Of a stretch of DNA of 64,000 nt, positions 53,531 through 64,000 are shown in pieces (position 1 is the stretch's first letter; each line of letters starts with the position of its first letter). The position numbers and the translations under genes are program-made. The stretch comes from Elymus sibiricus (Eukaryota > Streptophyta > Magnoliopsida > Poales > Poaceae), in NCBI GenBank assembly GCA_039707655.1, contig CM077666.1:282461166-282525165 (forward strand). Reading direction: 5' to 3'. The notes under the pieces were generated by a model. It saw only the letters and a program-made list of their open reading frames with translations, was not told the origin of the DNA and searched no databases.

Positions 53531-54330
53531 TTGTTTTCACACCTTCTTCTTGACGGGGCACGCATGAGGATAGCCAGCAAGGTGGTGCTCGATCACCTCC
53601 CTAGGAACACCGAGGATGTCAGACGGCTGCCAGGCAAACATGTTGACATTCGCTCGCAGGAAGGAGATGAGCGTGCTTTCCTATTTGCTGTCGAGGATGG
53701 CACTTATAGTAAAAGCGCCACCCTCACCGTCCTCCCGCGCAACCACTTGCTTCATCTTGGGGATGGTCACTTTACCCTTCTTGCTCCTATCGATAGAGGT
53801 CTCTGGTAAGTCCTCAACGGGTGTGCCGCACTCTGCTATGCACTTCCCAGAGTTCTTACAAGACTCGCCAAAACTCTTATCCTTGTTCTTCCCACCGGGA
53901 GCTTTGCTGACAGGAGCGACTGCCTTGTTAGCAGACCCTGCCACAGCCTCCCAGTAGAGCTTGTCGACAGAGAGGACCGTGTCTTTCTTGTCGGCATGGA
54001 CGGTGATGATGCTCATCAGCCTCGAAATTTTGAGTGTGTTGTAGGCGTGGTGAGATGTCGCCATGAACTTTGCCAGTGCCGGGCGGCCTAGGATCCCATT
54101 ATACGGCAGTGACATCTTGGCGACGTCGAAGATGACCCTCTCTATCCTAAAATTGAGTTCGCTGCCGAATGTGACCGGTAGGGTTATCTTTTCCTTTGGC
54201 TGAGATCTCCCCCCGTCCACTCCTTGGAAGGAGCCCGTCGGTTTGAGATCCAAATCGCGGATCTGTAGCTGCTTGATCACATCGGGCGAAATCAAGTTTA
54301 GGCTGGCCCCACTGTCGACCAACATCTACA
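53531..54330 (-). pseudogene. Aspartic protease of element A
   Basis: The catalytic segment is MLVDSGASLNLISPDV, followed by ITLPVTFGSELNFRIERV, MSLPYNGILGRPALAKFM and HHAYNTLKISRL. A Lys-rich linker leads on to reverse transcriptase. It is open from 54325 to 53681, then stopped. It differs clearly from the proteases of C and F, so A and B form a separate family from C and F. Confidence 0.9.
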
Positions 54331-54399
54331 TGACTCTGAGGTTCCGAATTGTTGGTGAGACCAACGATGACTCGCACCCAACCGCGCTGATGCGATCAG

Positions 54400-56558
54400 G
54401 GTGGTCCTTAGCGTTGAAGATGATGGGAGTGTTTGACCACTTGAGGGGCTTCCTTGCATCTGTCGCTGGTTCTACCGCATTGACTTCGCGGAACCACTGC
54501 TTGAGTTACCTGTGGGAGGAGTGCAAAGATGCGCCTCCATCAACACACATAGCATGCATGGCCTTCTGGAATTCTTGCTTGTCAGATCCCTCTTCATCTT
54601 CCTCATTATCATCATCATCATCGGATTTGTCGCCTTGGCCTCTAGCAGGCTTTTCTTTTTGCTGTTTGGCTTTGCCGCGGTGGTCACCTTGACAGTTGTG
54701 GTTCTTCTTGTCGGGTCCACCGACACCATCTCGACCCTTCTCCTTGTCGCGCCTTTCGTACTCTTGCTTCTCCTTCTCAGCAAGTTGTTCTACTTGGTGG
54801 CATTCGTTGATGTTGTGGCCTTCGGTGAGGTGGATCTTTCAGTAGGGCTTGCCGATCTTCTCGCCTGCCATGGCCTCGTCATCCCCGGATCAGACGGCAA
54901 CGTCCTTGCCGGGCCCCCCCGGATTTGGCCTTCTTGCCGGTGTTAGGCTTGCCGAAGCTCTCGACAGCCATCACTGCCTTGCCCTTGCACTTCTTATTGT
55001 GCTTGCGCTCCTTATTCAAGGAGGCGGGCACGTTCTCATCGTCGTGAGAGTCGACCTCGACGCCAGCATCCTCCGCCGGGAGCCTTCTTCCTTCCTCAGC
55101 CCGTGCGCACTTGTCGGCTAGAGCATAGAGCTCGGCGATGTCCCGCACCTTGTTGATGCTCAGCTCCTCACGCATGCGGCGATTGTGTATGTTCATGTGG
55201 AACACAGCGATCACCGCGGCGGGGGGTGGGGGAATGTCTGGGATGTTGTGTTGCATGTGGCTGAATCTCTGGATGTACTTGTGGAGGGTCTTGCTAGGGG
55301 AGTACGTGCAGATCGCTGGGTTGCCCCAGGAGCTTGTGGCCCCTGTGGTAAGCCCCGACTAACTGATTGCACAGGTCCGCCCAGGAAGAGATGGACCCCT
55401 CCAACAAGTTCATTAGCCAACTCCTCATGTTGGGCTTGAGCACTAGCGGGAAGTAGTTGGCTAGCACCTTCTTATCTCGTTCCCTGGCAGCCTGCACCAT
55501 GATGGTGTAGATGCCTAGGAACTCCAACAACTGACGGCGCCGTTGTATTTATCCAGCAACTCTGGCTTGAAGGCTCTACTCGAGGGCCAGCGGACTTGCC
55601 ATAGTTCGCGGGTGAATGTCGGACATCCGACATTGTAAGCTAGGTTGCCGAGCGCCCTGGGTGCGGGCTCGTCGACGGCTGGATCTGCGCGACCATCGGA
55701 TTGGCGAAGCGCTTCCCGCCGTCTTTCGATGGCGGTGTGTGCGTCTTCCTTGCGCCTGTCCTTCAAGACTTGGCGTTGGTCTAGCTTCAATCGCGGGTCC
55801 GTCGATGCTTGAGACACCTCGTCTTGTACGTCAGTCCAGCGGGAAATCCGCTACTGTCGTGGGGGCGACTGCACCGTGTGCTCCCGGCCAATGTCGCATC
55901 TGACGGTGAGTTCCATGGGAGCCGTGCGCTGCGAGCGCGAGGAACCCGTCGCATCCAGTTTGTCGTTGTTGGCAAAGCTTAGTATGCATTGTATGGTCGC
56001 CCTCCACTCCTCCATCATCTCGGGAGCAGGCGAAAAGTTCAGCAGCAGCTGGGCCTGCGCCAGAGCTTCTCCTGCGGTTTTGGGGACCGGACGGGGCGAG
56101 GAATAGGTAGTGCTCTTACTCCTGGCAATGCCATAAGGAGCGCTTTCCCACGCCACCGCCAGCCGTCTGCCCTCACCAAAAGGGAGTCATGGAATTCGGC
56201 CTTGTGCTATATGGGAGTGGCGCACGAGGGCCCCGTCCGCGCGGTGTTCCGGTTCGCCCACTCGCGGACATGGGTCATGATCTTCTAGCAAGGGGCGCGG
56301 CGAAAGTCCGGTCACAGCCCCCGCAGTCGCTGCAGAGGCATCGCCCCCGGTCTCCGCCGGCGTGTTTCGCGTTATCACGACGGCGGGGTCCGGGTCGTGG
56401 TTCGTGGAACTCCGTGGAGTGTTATGGATCCGCTCACCAACGTGGTGAGCACAGTGGTCATCGCCATCGGTTGCTTGGGATGGCAACTTGGACATGGTCG
56501 CGGCAGGCATCACCGTGACCCTAGCCTTCTTGGGCGCCATGGGCGCCGGCAAAGTCAC
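54400..56558 (-). pseudogene. Gag of element A
   Basis: The start region MTLPAPMAPKKARVTV is at 56558. Capsid pieces lie in changing frames: EWRATIQCILSFANNDKLD, the LLDKYNG region, MLEFLGIYTIMVQAARE, LVLKPNMRSWLMNLLEG. The C-terminal part has ALADKCARAEEGRR, a Lys-rich stretch and a zinc-knuckle-like motif near 54.84 kb in which a Cys codon is TGA (54839-54841): GKPY*KIHLTEGHNINEC. An Asp/Glu-rich tail follows. At least four frame changes make it non-functional. Confidence 0.82.
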
Positions 56559-56616
56559 GCAGAAATGCCGGTGAAGATTTGCGCACTGGAGCCGCCCATA
56601 CCTGGCGCGCCAAAGA

Positions 56617-57452
56617 TGTTGGGGTGTGATTCACGACAATCTATGGGACCAGCGGGGTCCCTTTATGGTTCGGTGGGGGGCATCGAGTACACGAAGAGCA
56701 TCAGTCGTCCATAGCTGCGCGCGGGGTTTATACAGGTTCGGGCCGCTCGGGAGCATTAAACCCTACGTCATGTCTGTGTTGTTTGTATATCTGGGTACGA
56801 ATACAGGAGCGCAACCACCCGGCAAGGATGCTTGAGGAGTGCAGCTATGCATGCAAATGGACAGGGTGTCGACCTTTGTCAAGGTAGCCATGGGCCTCCT
56901 TTTATAGTTCAAGGGGTTTCCACACAATGGTCATTTACTAGGTGTACAGTGCGCTCTTACAGCTACAGGGGTTGTCGTCAGAGTAGTAGTGGGAAATTCC
57001 TAATTCTGACAGACTAGGACAGGCGCATTGAATGCACCATGAGGTGGCACACTGGCGACATCTCCCGACAAGGATTGTCTCTCCTTCTGTGTCTTCCGCC
57101 CAGCTATCTCTTATTCTTCTGCCACGCCGCGGGACGGGTGGCATTAAAGCTGCAACAGGCCCGTCACTGTAGCCACGTGCCCCAGCCAGCTTTGCCTGCC
57201 CGCTCGACACCTCAGTCGATGTAGACAATCGTCCCTAGTGAGGTGGAGTGGTGGCCTGGCGGGTTGGAATCTTTCCGGGGACGCCCGTGGGCGGGCTACT
57301 CCGCCTGGTGAAGGGTCTGGTCACCTCGCTTTGGTCTTGGCTTCGGTTTTCCTCGGAGGCTGGTGCAAGCCCGGCAAGAAGTTGCCGGTCTGAGGCGGTT
57401 GCCCGTGCATAAGTTTGGGTACTAGGGACCCCCAGTTCTTAGTGCACCGACA
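56617..57452 (-). repeat. Element A 5' LTR
   Basis: 836 bp, TGTTGGGGTGTG to TTAGTGCACCGACA, with primer-binding site at 56597-56612. It is related to B's LTR (shared TATGGGACCAG, CAGGTTCGGGCCGCT and GTGCACCGACA) but clearly diverged. Confidence 0.9.
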
Positions 57453-57710
57453 GTCGTAATCGTACTCTAATAGATATGGTGCGATCTATGATGTCTCTTA
57501 CTGATCTGCCACTATCATTTTGGGGTTATGCATTAGAGACAATTGCATTCACTTTAAATAGGGCACCATCTAAATCCGTTGAGATGACACCGTATGAATT
57601 ATGGTTTGGCAAGAATCCTAAGATGTAGTTTCTTAAGGTTTGGGGTTGCGACGCTTATGTGAAAAGGCTTTAGCTAGATAAACTCGAACCCAAAGTGGAG
57701 AAGTACGTCT
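57453..57710 (+). pseudogene. Ty1/copia integrase fragment
   Basis: A plus-strand frame from 57455 gives NRTLIDMVRSMMSLTDLPLS, FWGYALETIAFTLNRAPSKS, TPYELWFGKNPKM and FLKVWGCDAYVKRL, the conserved C-terminal part of copia integrase before the reverse transcriptase. Two TAG stops interrupt it. The left end is cut by A, the right end by H. It is the oldest visible host sequence of the right block. Confidence 0.9.
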
Positions 57711-59244
57711 TGATACGTCTCCAACGTATCTATAATTTTTTATTGTTCCATGCTGATATATTATCATTTTAGTATACTTTTTGAGTATTTGTTTACCTAT
57801 TTATATTATTTTTTAGCACTAACCTATTGACCCAGTGCCCAGTGCCAGTTGTTGTTTTCTCCATGTTTTTCACTTTTTAGGTTACAATACCAAACGAAGT
57901 CCAATTGCCCTGAAACTTTTTGTTCATTTTTTCTGGACTAAAAGAAGATCTGGAAGATTCAGAAGGAGGTCGGGGGCCACTCGAGGTTCCCACAAGCCAA
58001 CACGGCATGGCCTGGGGGGCCGCCATGATGGCTTGTGGGCCCCTCGTGGCTCTCCCGACCCCGTTCTCTGGCCTATAAATTATCATATATTCTGAAAACC
58101 CTAGAGGAAGTCCCGAAACACTTATTACGCCACCACAAGTCTCTATTCCATCGTGAGGCCATCTAGAGCTCCGTTCCGGCACCCTACCGGAGGGGGGATC
58201 GATCACGGAGGGCTTCTTCATCAACCTTGCTGCCCTCATGATGATGTGTGAGTAGTTCACCAAAGACCTACGGGTCCTTAGTTAGTACCTAGATGGCAAT
58301 CTCTCTCTCTTGATCTTCAATACAATGATCATCGCATCTTCACTTTGATCTATCCGATGTACTTCTTTTGTGCAGTGCGTTTGTTGGGATGCGATGAATT
58401 GTGGGTTTGTGTTCAGATTATTCTTGCTAAATATTTGAGTTTTCTCTGAATTCTAAATATAATTCTTATGTGCATGATTATGATAGCTTCGTAATTCTCT
58501 CTGATCTATTGATTTGCTTTGGCCAAGTAGATTGATCTTTCTTCAGTGAGAGAGGTGCGTTGTAGTTGGTTCAACCTGACGAGTTTCTATATGCCAGTGA
58601 CAAAGTAGGGGACAAGATGCGACTTTGTGTTGCCGCTACTAAGGATAACACAATGGGGTTTATTCATATTGCTTGAGTTTACTTTGTGTCAGGACCAGTT
58701 TTCCAGGATATTAATTTCCCAGGAAATGGTCCTTGTGCTCACCAACCCCAGGATTACTGTTAGCTGGTGAGGCACATTCTTGATACAGAAATTCCAAGCA
58801 AAATACAAAATCTGAAGTACATGACCATGATGGTCAAAAGTTTCTAATGGTAGATGGCGGAAGCGGTTTGCGGATCGTCAGCGTCTATGGGACTCCATTT
58901 CCCACAGGAACAGCTGACCTAGATAATTCCTATCTTCGCATGGCTGCTATCTTCGTTGCCTAGGTTCCGGGACTTTCGTCATTGCGCTCCTCTCCAAGCA
59001 AGAAATATGGCCAAGATAATAGCCAGGGACAAGCCAGTGAGTACTTTGAATGTACTCGCAAACATCATGAACACATGTATAATATAGCAGGTGATAATCA
59101 TGCACTGAAATAATCCACGATCACTTAGTCAGTCACCAAATAAAATTCATGATGCAAGCAAGCAGGTCATTCATGTTAAAATGAGTAAGCAAACCGGGAA
59201 TAAAAATAATATAATCCAATTAGGGAATGAAATTAAAAATAATC

Positions 59245-59503
59245 CGATCGGGTGTCTGAAGCGACGCCTCGAAGGGAAAAATTATAACACATGCCACAGT
59301 CGGGCGTCTGAGCGACGCCACATAAATGGCTTATAAAGAAAAATAATAACATATGTGTCGTAGTCGGGTGTCTATGCGACGCCACACAAAGGGCTTATAT
59401 AAACAACATGCATGCCACAGTCGGGCATCTGAGCAATGCCACATAAGGGACTTATATATAAAATAAACAGCATGCATGCCACAGTCGGGCGTCTGAGCGA
59501 TGC
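59245..59503. repeat. 54-64-bp tandem repeat with hairpin core, five units
   Basis: The core GTCGGGCGTCTGAGCGACGCC recurs at about 59248, 59299, 59363, 59420 and 59483. Each core can fold as GGCGTC-TGAGC-GACGCC. The units are separated by AT-rich spacers with GGGCTTATA-like ends. Confidence 0.8.
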
Positions 59504-61435
59504 CACCTAAAGGGCTTATAGGATAAAAACCACAATGAGTATCCAGGAGGTAGAACCATCCCAAGTGATACTCAGCAATCCAAATAAATAACATGGTTAG
59601 TCCACAATAAGAATAAGCATAATCATCATTTGTCACACGTCATGATCAATATACCGGTTTAGAAGTTTTCCTCTGAAGACCGACACTAAGACCGACACTT
59701 GACCCATCCCAGACTGTAGTCCTTAACCGCGGACACGGCTATTCGAATAGATGTAAAGTCTGCAGAGGGTGTACTCTTTACCCACGAGTAACAGATTTCC
59801 ATAGTCCACCCAAGACTAATTCCGCTCACGGTCTTTTAATTGAAAACACACCTGACCCGCACACACTAGCTTAACTTACCGGTGCCTGGAATCACCCACG
59901 ACACTCGTTACGCAAAACTCTAAGTGGGGAGGCTACAACCTTGATTATCATGGGATCAAATTTATACCGCGTGCTACTAATGGGTGCCCCCCTCTCAGTC
60001 CCAACCAAAAACACCCATGCCCCCGGACCAAGTGGCATGCCTACCAGATGCCTCTGGTATCTTCCACTGTGGCCTCTCTGTACGGTGTGTGCCAAGAAAG
60101 GGGTTGACAACTTACTAAAACGTACCCTACCTATGATAGGGACTAGTGGTAGCATGAAACAAATATGGGGTTTAATGGAACAAGACTCGATCTACGGTCG
60201 ACTCAGGAGGTTATGTGTTTCCTGCATGATTAGCAAAAAAAAATATTCCACACCATCTGACAGAATCACCACTCATCACACCTCACCATGTCTTACTGAT
60301 CATTCTCGTCCCAACGAAACGTTAGTACCAAGCCCGTGTCTACGCGAGACAGAGACTTCTCCCAGATTCCTTTCGGTACACATGAGTGGCACAAGAGGGT
60401 GAATACTGTCACATGCATTTCAATTCCAACAGCAAGGAATTCTCATCATGCACTGGTAAGCATGATCACACCATCACATGAAATAACGCACACTTCATGC
60501 CTCATGGTGATAAAGTTTTATTCTCCACATCAAACATCACACAACATATATTATACCAATGTTCTGAATGCTTGCCTTCAATGTGTGGAGAGGTAGGGTG
60601 CATCACAAAACTTTTGAAAGTTTACTTCTCCTCCCATTTCCTATTTTGAAAATATTCGAATCAACATGCAATTCAAAAACAGTACAAAAATTTGTCTTAA
60701 ATATTTTTGAAATAAATCTTAAAATAAATTAGGTGAAATTTTAGAGAGGTAGGAAAAAGAATCAAATCATTTGGAGTTTTATTTAAAAAGTTATGCCCAG
60801 TCAAAGTTGGGTCAAACTTCTGTTTTTAAATATATCAGAGAAAAAGAAACGCCTCAGGGAGAATACGTTTACTGAGAGAGAAATCGTACTTGCGAGTCTT
60901 ACGCTTTCCTGAGGATAAAGAGTACTAGTGAAGGTGCGCCGCCTGGGGCTACAGCTGCTTCACCGACAGGTGGAGCCCACCTGTCGGGTTCATCATCTAC
61001 CTCCCATGCGCGCGTACAGAACAGAGGGGCAGGACTCTGGCGATGGTTCCCGGTGCTAGAGGTCACCGTTTTTGACGCTCGGCACACCGGTGCACTCAGT
61101 GAGCGCGGCCGCTTCTTCTGGATAGGATGAGGATCGTCGGAGGGCTTGGATTTGAGCAGGGCATCGCCCATGGCGGACGAGCGCTTCGGGCGAAAGGGGA
61201 TTCATGCTCCTCGAGGGTCTCTGGTGAAATTGGTGTTGGAAATGGTTCCTCAAGGTCATCATGGACTCATTGATGTTGGAAGTAGCGAGGGTCAGGCCTC
61301 GGTTGGTTTGCATTTTGCTGGGAGGCCGAGGTGGTGGTTCGGCTGGAGACGAGGAAGATGAGCTCCTCTGGTTGCCTCAGGTGCTTCACTACGGGACTAG
61401 GGAGGGGGATGGAGTGCACTGCAGTAGCGGGGGTC

Positions 61436-61445
61436 CTATTTATAG
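61436..61445 (-). promoter_or_regulatory. TATA box of the 4-kb LTR
   Basis: On the minus strand CTATAAATAGG is followed by C-rich sequence, a textbook plant TATA context. It implies a transcript running towards 58687, with about 1.3 kb of U3 before it. Confidence 0.55.
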
Positions 61446-63467
61446 GCGGCGAAGGTCGGTTCCCGTGAGTTCCCAAGGATAAGTCTGGCGAATCGTCGTT
61501 CTGTTGCAAGGGGGCGCGTGGCGATGGCTGGCGCTAGAGGCCGAGCTACGGATGAGCTCGCATTGTGCAAGGGGGCTAGCTAGCGCGTGGTTGTGGCTTG
61601 GGCAGCGCTGCCATTGCAGAGACGAGCTGCAGCCGAAGGCGTGCCGCCAAGGGCTCACCGCGGCGGCGCTGCTGGGGAGCCAGGGGCGGTTGGGTGGCGC
61701 CTGCGAGCTGGAGAGGACGGGGGCATGGCCCTGCGGACAGCCAAAGGCCAGGGGACGCGTCAGCTCGGGCGCGCGCACGTGCAAAACGAGTGCTCTGTCT
61801 GCGCTCCGGGCACGCACACCACCTGTTCGACAGATTACCATGGCATGCTAATGGGCTATAATGGAGCTGAAAATTAACAGAACTAGGTTAATGGGAACAA
61901 CAAAGCTTGGGGACATCTTGGTTAGACCAGGGGATCAAATTCGTAATACACACTTAGGAGCATGCCAATTCTGGCCATGCACCCAAGGTGTTTGACAAAA
62001 TACCAGTGCCACCTAGGGGACCTTTCTGGCAACCAAAATTAACAGAACATGGTCTCTTTAGATGGTGGTAATGATGGCATGGTTAGATTGGCAAGAGCAA
62101 AAATTTGTTAGTGCAAGTTTTTGTGAAAACCATTTCTAGACAGAAACTATAGGGCATTATTGCATGGGCTTATAATATTCCAATGAGTCTAAACTCTTGT
62201 ACTTAAGAGTTTGATAGGGTTAACTACAAGAAGGAAAAATATCAAGGTCATTGGAGAAATATAAAGTAGGGTTGCAGTGCAAAATGCCAAACTGGACCAG
62301 AATGAAAAAGAGGTTGATTTGCTCAAAACTTCCAAAACACAAGGTTAGGTTTTTGCATAAAAGTGATCCAGGTACATTACATGTAATCTACAATTTTTTA
62401 TGGAATTTTTAAAAGGGTTTATGAAGTGGTTGTAGTGTAACTTAGGTCTTTAAAAGAATGAAAAATCTTTTAAAATAATTAAAACTTGGCAAGTTTTATT
62501 ATAAAAATAATTCCACTGGTTTTACTAAAAGTAATAAAATGCTTTAATAAATTATTCAAGTCCCACAATATTATTCAAAAGTTTTTAGATAAGAAGAAAG
62601 AATTTTGTTATCCAGACAAAAGGAGTGGCTCTGAAATCCAATAGAAAGATCCAAAAAATTGAAAATAAATGTTCCTGACAAAATTTTAATTAATAAAACA
62701 AGATTAATTTTTTTGGGGTGTTACACTTTGTCTACATCATGTCATCATTCTCCATGCATTAGTCCGTTTTACTTAATACTCTAGATGCATGCTGGATAAC
62801 GGTTGATGAGTGGAGTAATAGTAATAGGTGCAGCAGGAGTCAGCCTATTTGTTTATGGACGTGATGCCTATATACACATGATCCTTTCCATGAAAATCGC
62901 ATAACTATCCGCTTTTCTATCAATTGCCCAATGGTGATTTGTTTACCCACTGTATGCTATTTTCATGAGAGATGCCACTAGGAAAAACTATGCCCCCGGG
63001 GTCTATTCATCATATATTTACAAAAACTACAAAACCTTGTTGCCATTATTTACCTTTTATTTTATTTTGAAATTTACAATTATCTACACATCTCATTTGC
63101 TTGCAAATAACGGACAACACTCTTGCCCACGTTGGGTGCAAGTTGTTTGCTCTTTTGTCTGCAGCCACTGAAGACGGTTGAGGATTTACATTACTATTGG
63201 TTCGATAAACCTTGGTTTCATAACTGAGGGAAATACTTACCCATATTGTGCTGCAATTACCCGTTCCTCTTCATGGAAAACTATCAAGTAACTTCGCACA
63301 AATTATCATTCACTTGTTCCTCTTTTTATTTGCTGGTATATTTAGTTTGTTTTATAAAAAATCAAAAATACAAAAATATTTATCTTTGCTTGTTACTACT
63401 TTACTTCTTTGCTCGCCTTACTTGCTAGTTTACTTGTCCTGCTTGTTATTTGGCTTGTTCGGTCACC

Positions 63468-64000
63468 ATGTCTCAAGATACTACTAAGTTGTGTGACTTC
63501 TCAAATACTAATAACAATGATTTTATTAGTACTCCTATACCACCCGCCATTATTGCGGAGGCTTTTGATATTAATGCTACATTGCTGAATCTTGTCATGA
63601 AAGATCAAATTTTGGGAAGTCCTAATGAGGATCCCGCGTCACATCTTAATACTTTTGTTGAACTTTGTGATATGCAAAAGAAAAAGGATATGGATAATGA
63701 TATTGTGAAATTAAAATTATTTCCTTTTTCACTAAGAGATAAAGCTAAAGCTTGGTTTTCATCTTTACCTCGTAATAGTATTGGAACATGGGATAAGTGT
63801 AAAGATGCTTTTATTGCCAAGTATTTTTCCTCTGGCTAAGATCATCTCCCTTAGAAATCAAATAATGAATTTTAAACATCAAGATCAAGAACATGTTGCA
63901 CAATCTTGGGAGAGAATGAAATTGATGATAAGAAATTGCCCTACTCACGGTTTAAACTTGTGGATGATTATCCAAAACTTCTATGTTGGACTAAACTTTG
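63468..64000 (+). pseudogene. Athila-type gag of element H, partial
   Basis: It starts ATG at 63468 in the context GGTCACCATGTCTC (MSQDTTKLCDFSN). The retrotransposon gag core follows: DPASHLNTFVELCDMQ, LKLFPFSLRDKAKAWFSSLP and TWDKCKDAFIAKYF. A frame change at about 63832 (TAA at 63837-63839) is followed by the continued core in another frame (WERMKLMIRNCPTHGL) to the window end. The product would be the particle protein. Further gag-pol lies outside. Confidence 0.9.

Larger units (their letters stand above)
35129..57452 (-). mobile_element. Element A: gypsy element (Tat-like), minus strand, split by B and cut by G
   Basis: The two parts, 35129-36238 and 51951-57452, become colinear with B's own pol once B (36239-51950) is removed; RNase H is split between them. 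On the minus strand the order is 5' LTR (56617-57452), primer-binding site, gag, protease, reverse transcriptase, RNase H and integrase. The integrase C-terminus and 3' LTR are not in view because G's LTR interrupts at 35128/35129. A itself interrupts a copia integrase at 57452/57453. Confidence 0.9.
58687..62725 (-). mobile_element. Very long solo LTR (4,039 bp), LARD/Sukkula-like, TSD CTTTG
   Basis: The borders are TGTCAGGACCAG and GGGGTGTTACA; CTTTG flanks both sides (58682-58686 and 62726-62730). On the minus strand it opens TGTAACACCCC, as in known Triticeae elements with 4-5-kb LTRs. No coding domain is found. It has a promoter-like TATA (61436-61445, minus strand), a GC-rich block (60.9-61.85 kb) and a hairpin-bearing tandem repeat (59245-59503). 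The family name is tentative. Confidence 0.85.
57711..63300 (+). repeat. Element H 5' LTR, split by a 4-kb solo LTR
   Basis: It is colinear with S1's LTR: start at 57711, GATGCGTGAGTAG-type segment near 58240, CATCATGTCATC at 62738, and GAGGGAAATACTTACCC near 63230. The 3' border near 63300 is approximate because the end differs from S1. Confidence 0.8.
57711..64000 (+). mobile_element. Element H: Athila-type gypsy element, 5' part
   Basis: It begins with an LTR opening TGATACGTCTCCAACGTATC (57711-58686 and 62731 to about 63300; about 1.55 kb without the nested solo LTR), followed by an Athila-type gag. The expected tRNA-Asp primer site just behind the LTR is not found, so a small deletion is likely there. 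CGTCT (57706-57710) would be its TSD, with the partner outside the window. It is the only member of this LTR group here with a recognisable gag. Confidence 0.85.

Noticed and set aside
54512..54946. Plus-strand ORF with apparent membrane segments (FLIIIIIIGFVAL)
   Set aside because: It is antisense to the Asp/Glu-rich tail of A's gag; GAT/GAG codons read backwards as Ile/Leu-rich.
59245..59503. CRISPR-like array
   Set aside because: Repeats are imperfect, spacers are similar to one another, and the context is a plant LTR.
60899..61877. Several GC-rich overlapping ORFs in the 4-kb solo LTR
   Set aside because: Both strands and all frames are open because of base composition; no motif is seen and the block surrounds a TATA box.

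Overview
The window is intergenic DNA of a large grass genome, most likely a Triticeae species (wheat, Aegilops or barley type). The evidence is dense nesting of Ty3/gypsy LTR retrotransposons, LTRs opening TGATACGTCTCC that are typical of Triticeae, GT-AG introns, a CACTA-type DNA transposon end and a 5S-derived Cassandra TRIM. I see no bacterial feature, no tRNA or intact rRNA gene, and no convincing single-copy host gene. The species is inferred, and family names are used only as tentative likenesses.

The elements are labelled A, B, C, D, F, G, H and S1. Left block (1-24403): a gag-protease remnant (1-1905), an inverted LTR with leader (1906-2595), then element D (+, 3' LTR 19883-20346). 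D carries a nine-exon gene on the strand opposite to the element. Element C (7409-19304, minus, TSD GAGCT) split that gene just after its start codon. C has its own opposite-strand gene, which is split in turn by a solo LTR (9564-11142, TSD GGGCT). D abuts F (20347-24403, minus), a gag-less gypsy element.

Middle block (24404-35128): F abuts a CACTA-type transposon (24404-30267) with a 520-bp tandem array, unknown ORFs and a spliced B3-like gene. The CACTA end abuts G (30268-35128), a non-autonomous Athila-like element whose 3' LTR abuts the integrase region of A.

Right block (35129-64000): A (minus, 5' LTR 56617-57452) is split in its RNase H by its relative B (36239-51950, TSD CGCAG). B holds the Cassandra TRIM (36313-36995, TSD CGTTG) in its 3' LTR and S1 (38875-45828, +, TSD CGCGT) near an opposite-strand ORF. 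A borders a copia integrase fragment (57453-57710), which is interrupted on its right by H (57711 to the end), an Athila-type element. H's LTR holds a 4,039-bp solo LTR (58687-62725, TSD CTTTG).

Six insertions have both target-site duplications in the window. The nesting may reach eight layers: copia, A, G, CACTA, F, D, C, solo LTR. All gag-pol reading frames carry stops, frameshifts or deletions, so none looks autonomous. The most interesting content is the Cassandra element, the intron-containing opposite-strand genes of C and D, the B3-like gene beside a CACTA end, and hairpin-bearing tandem repeats in non-coding parts of the elements.
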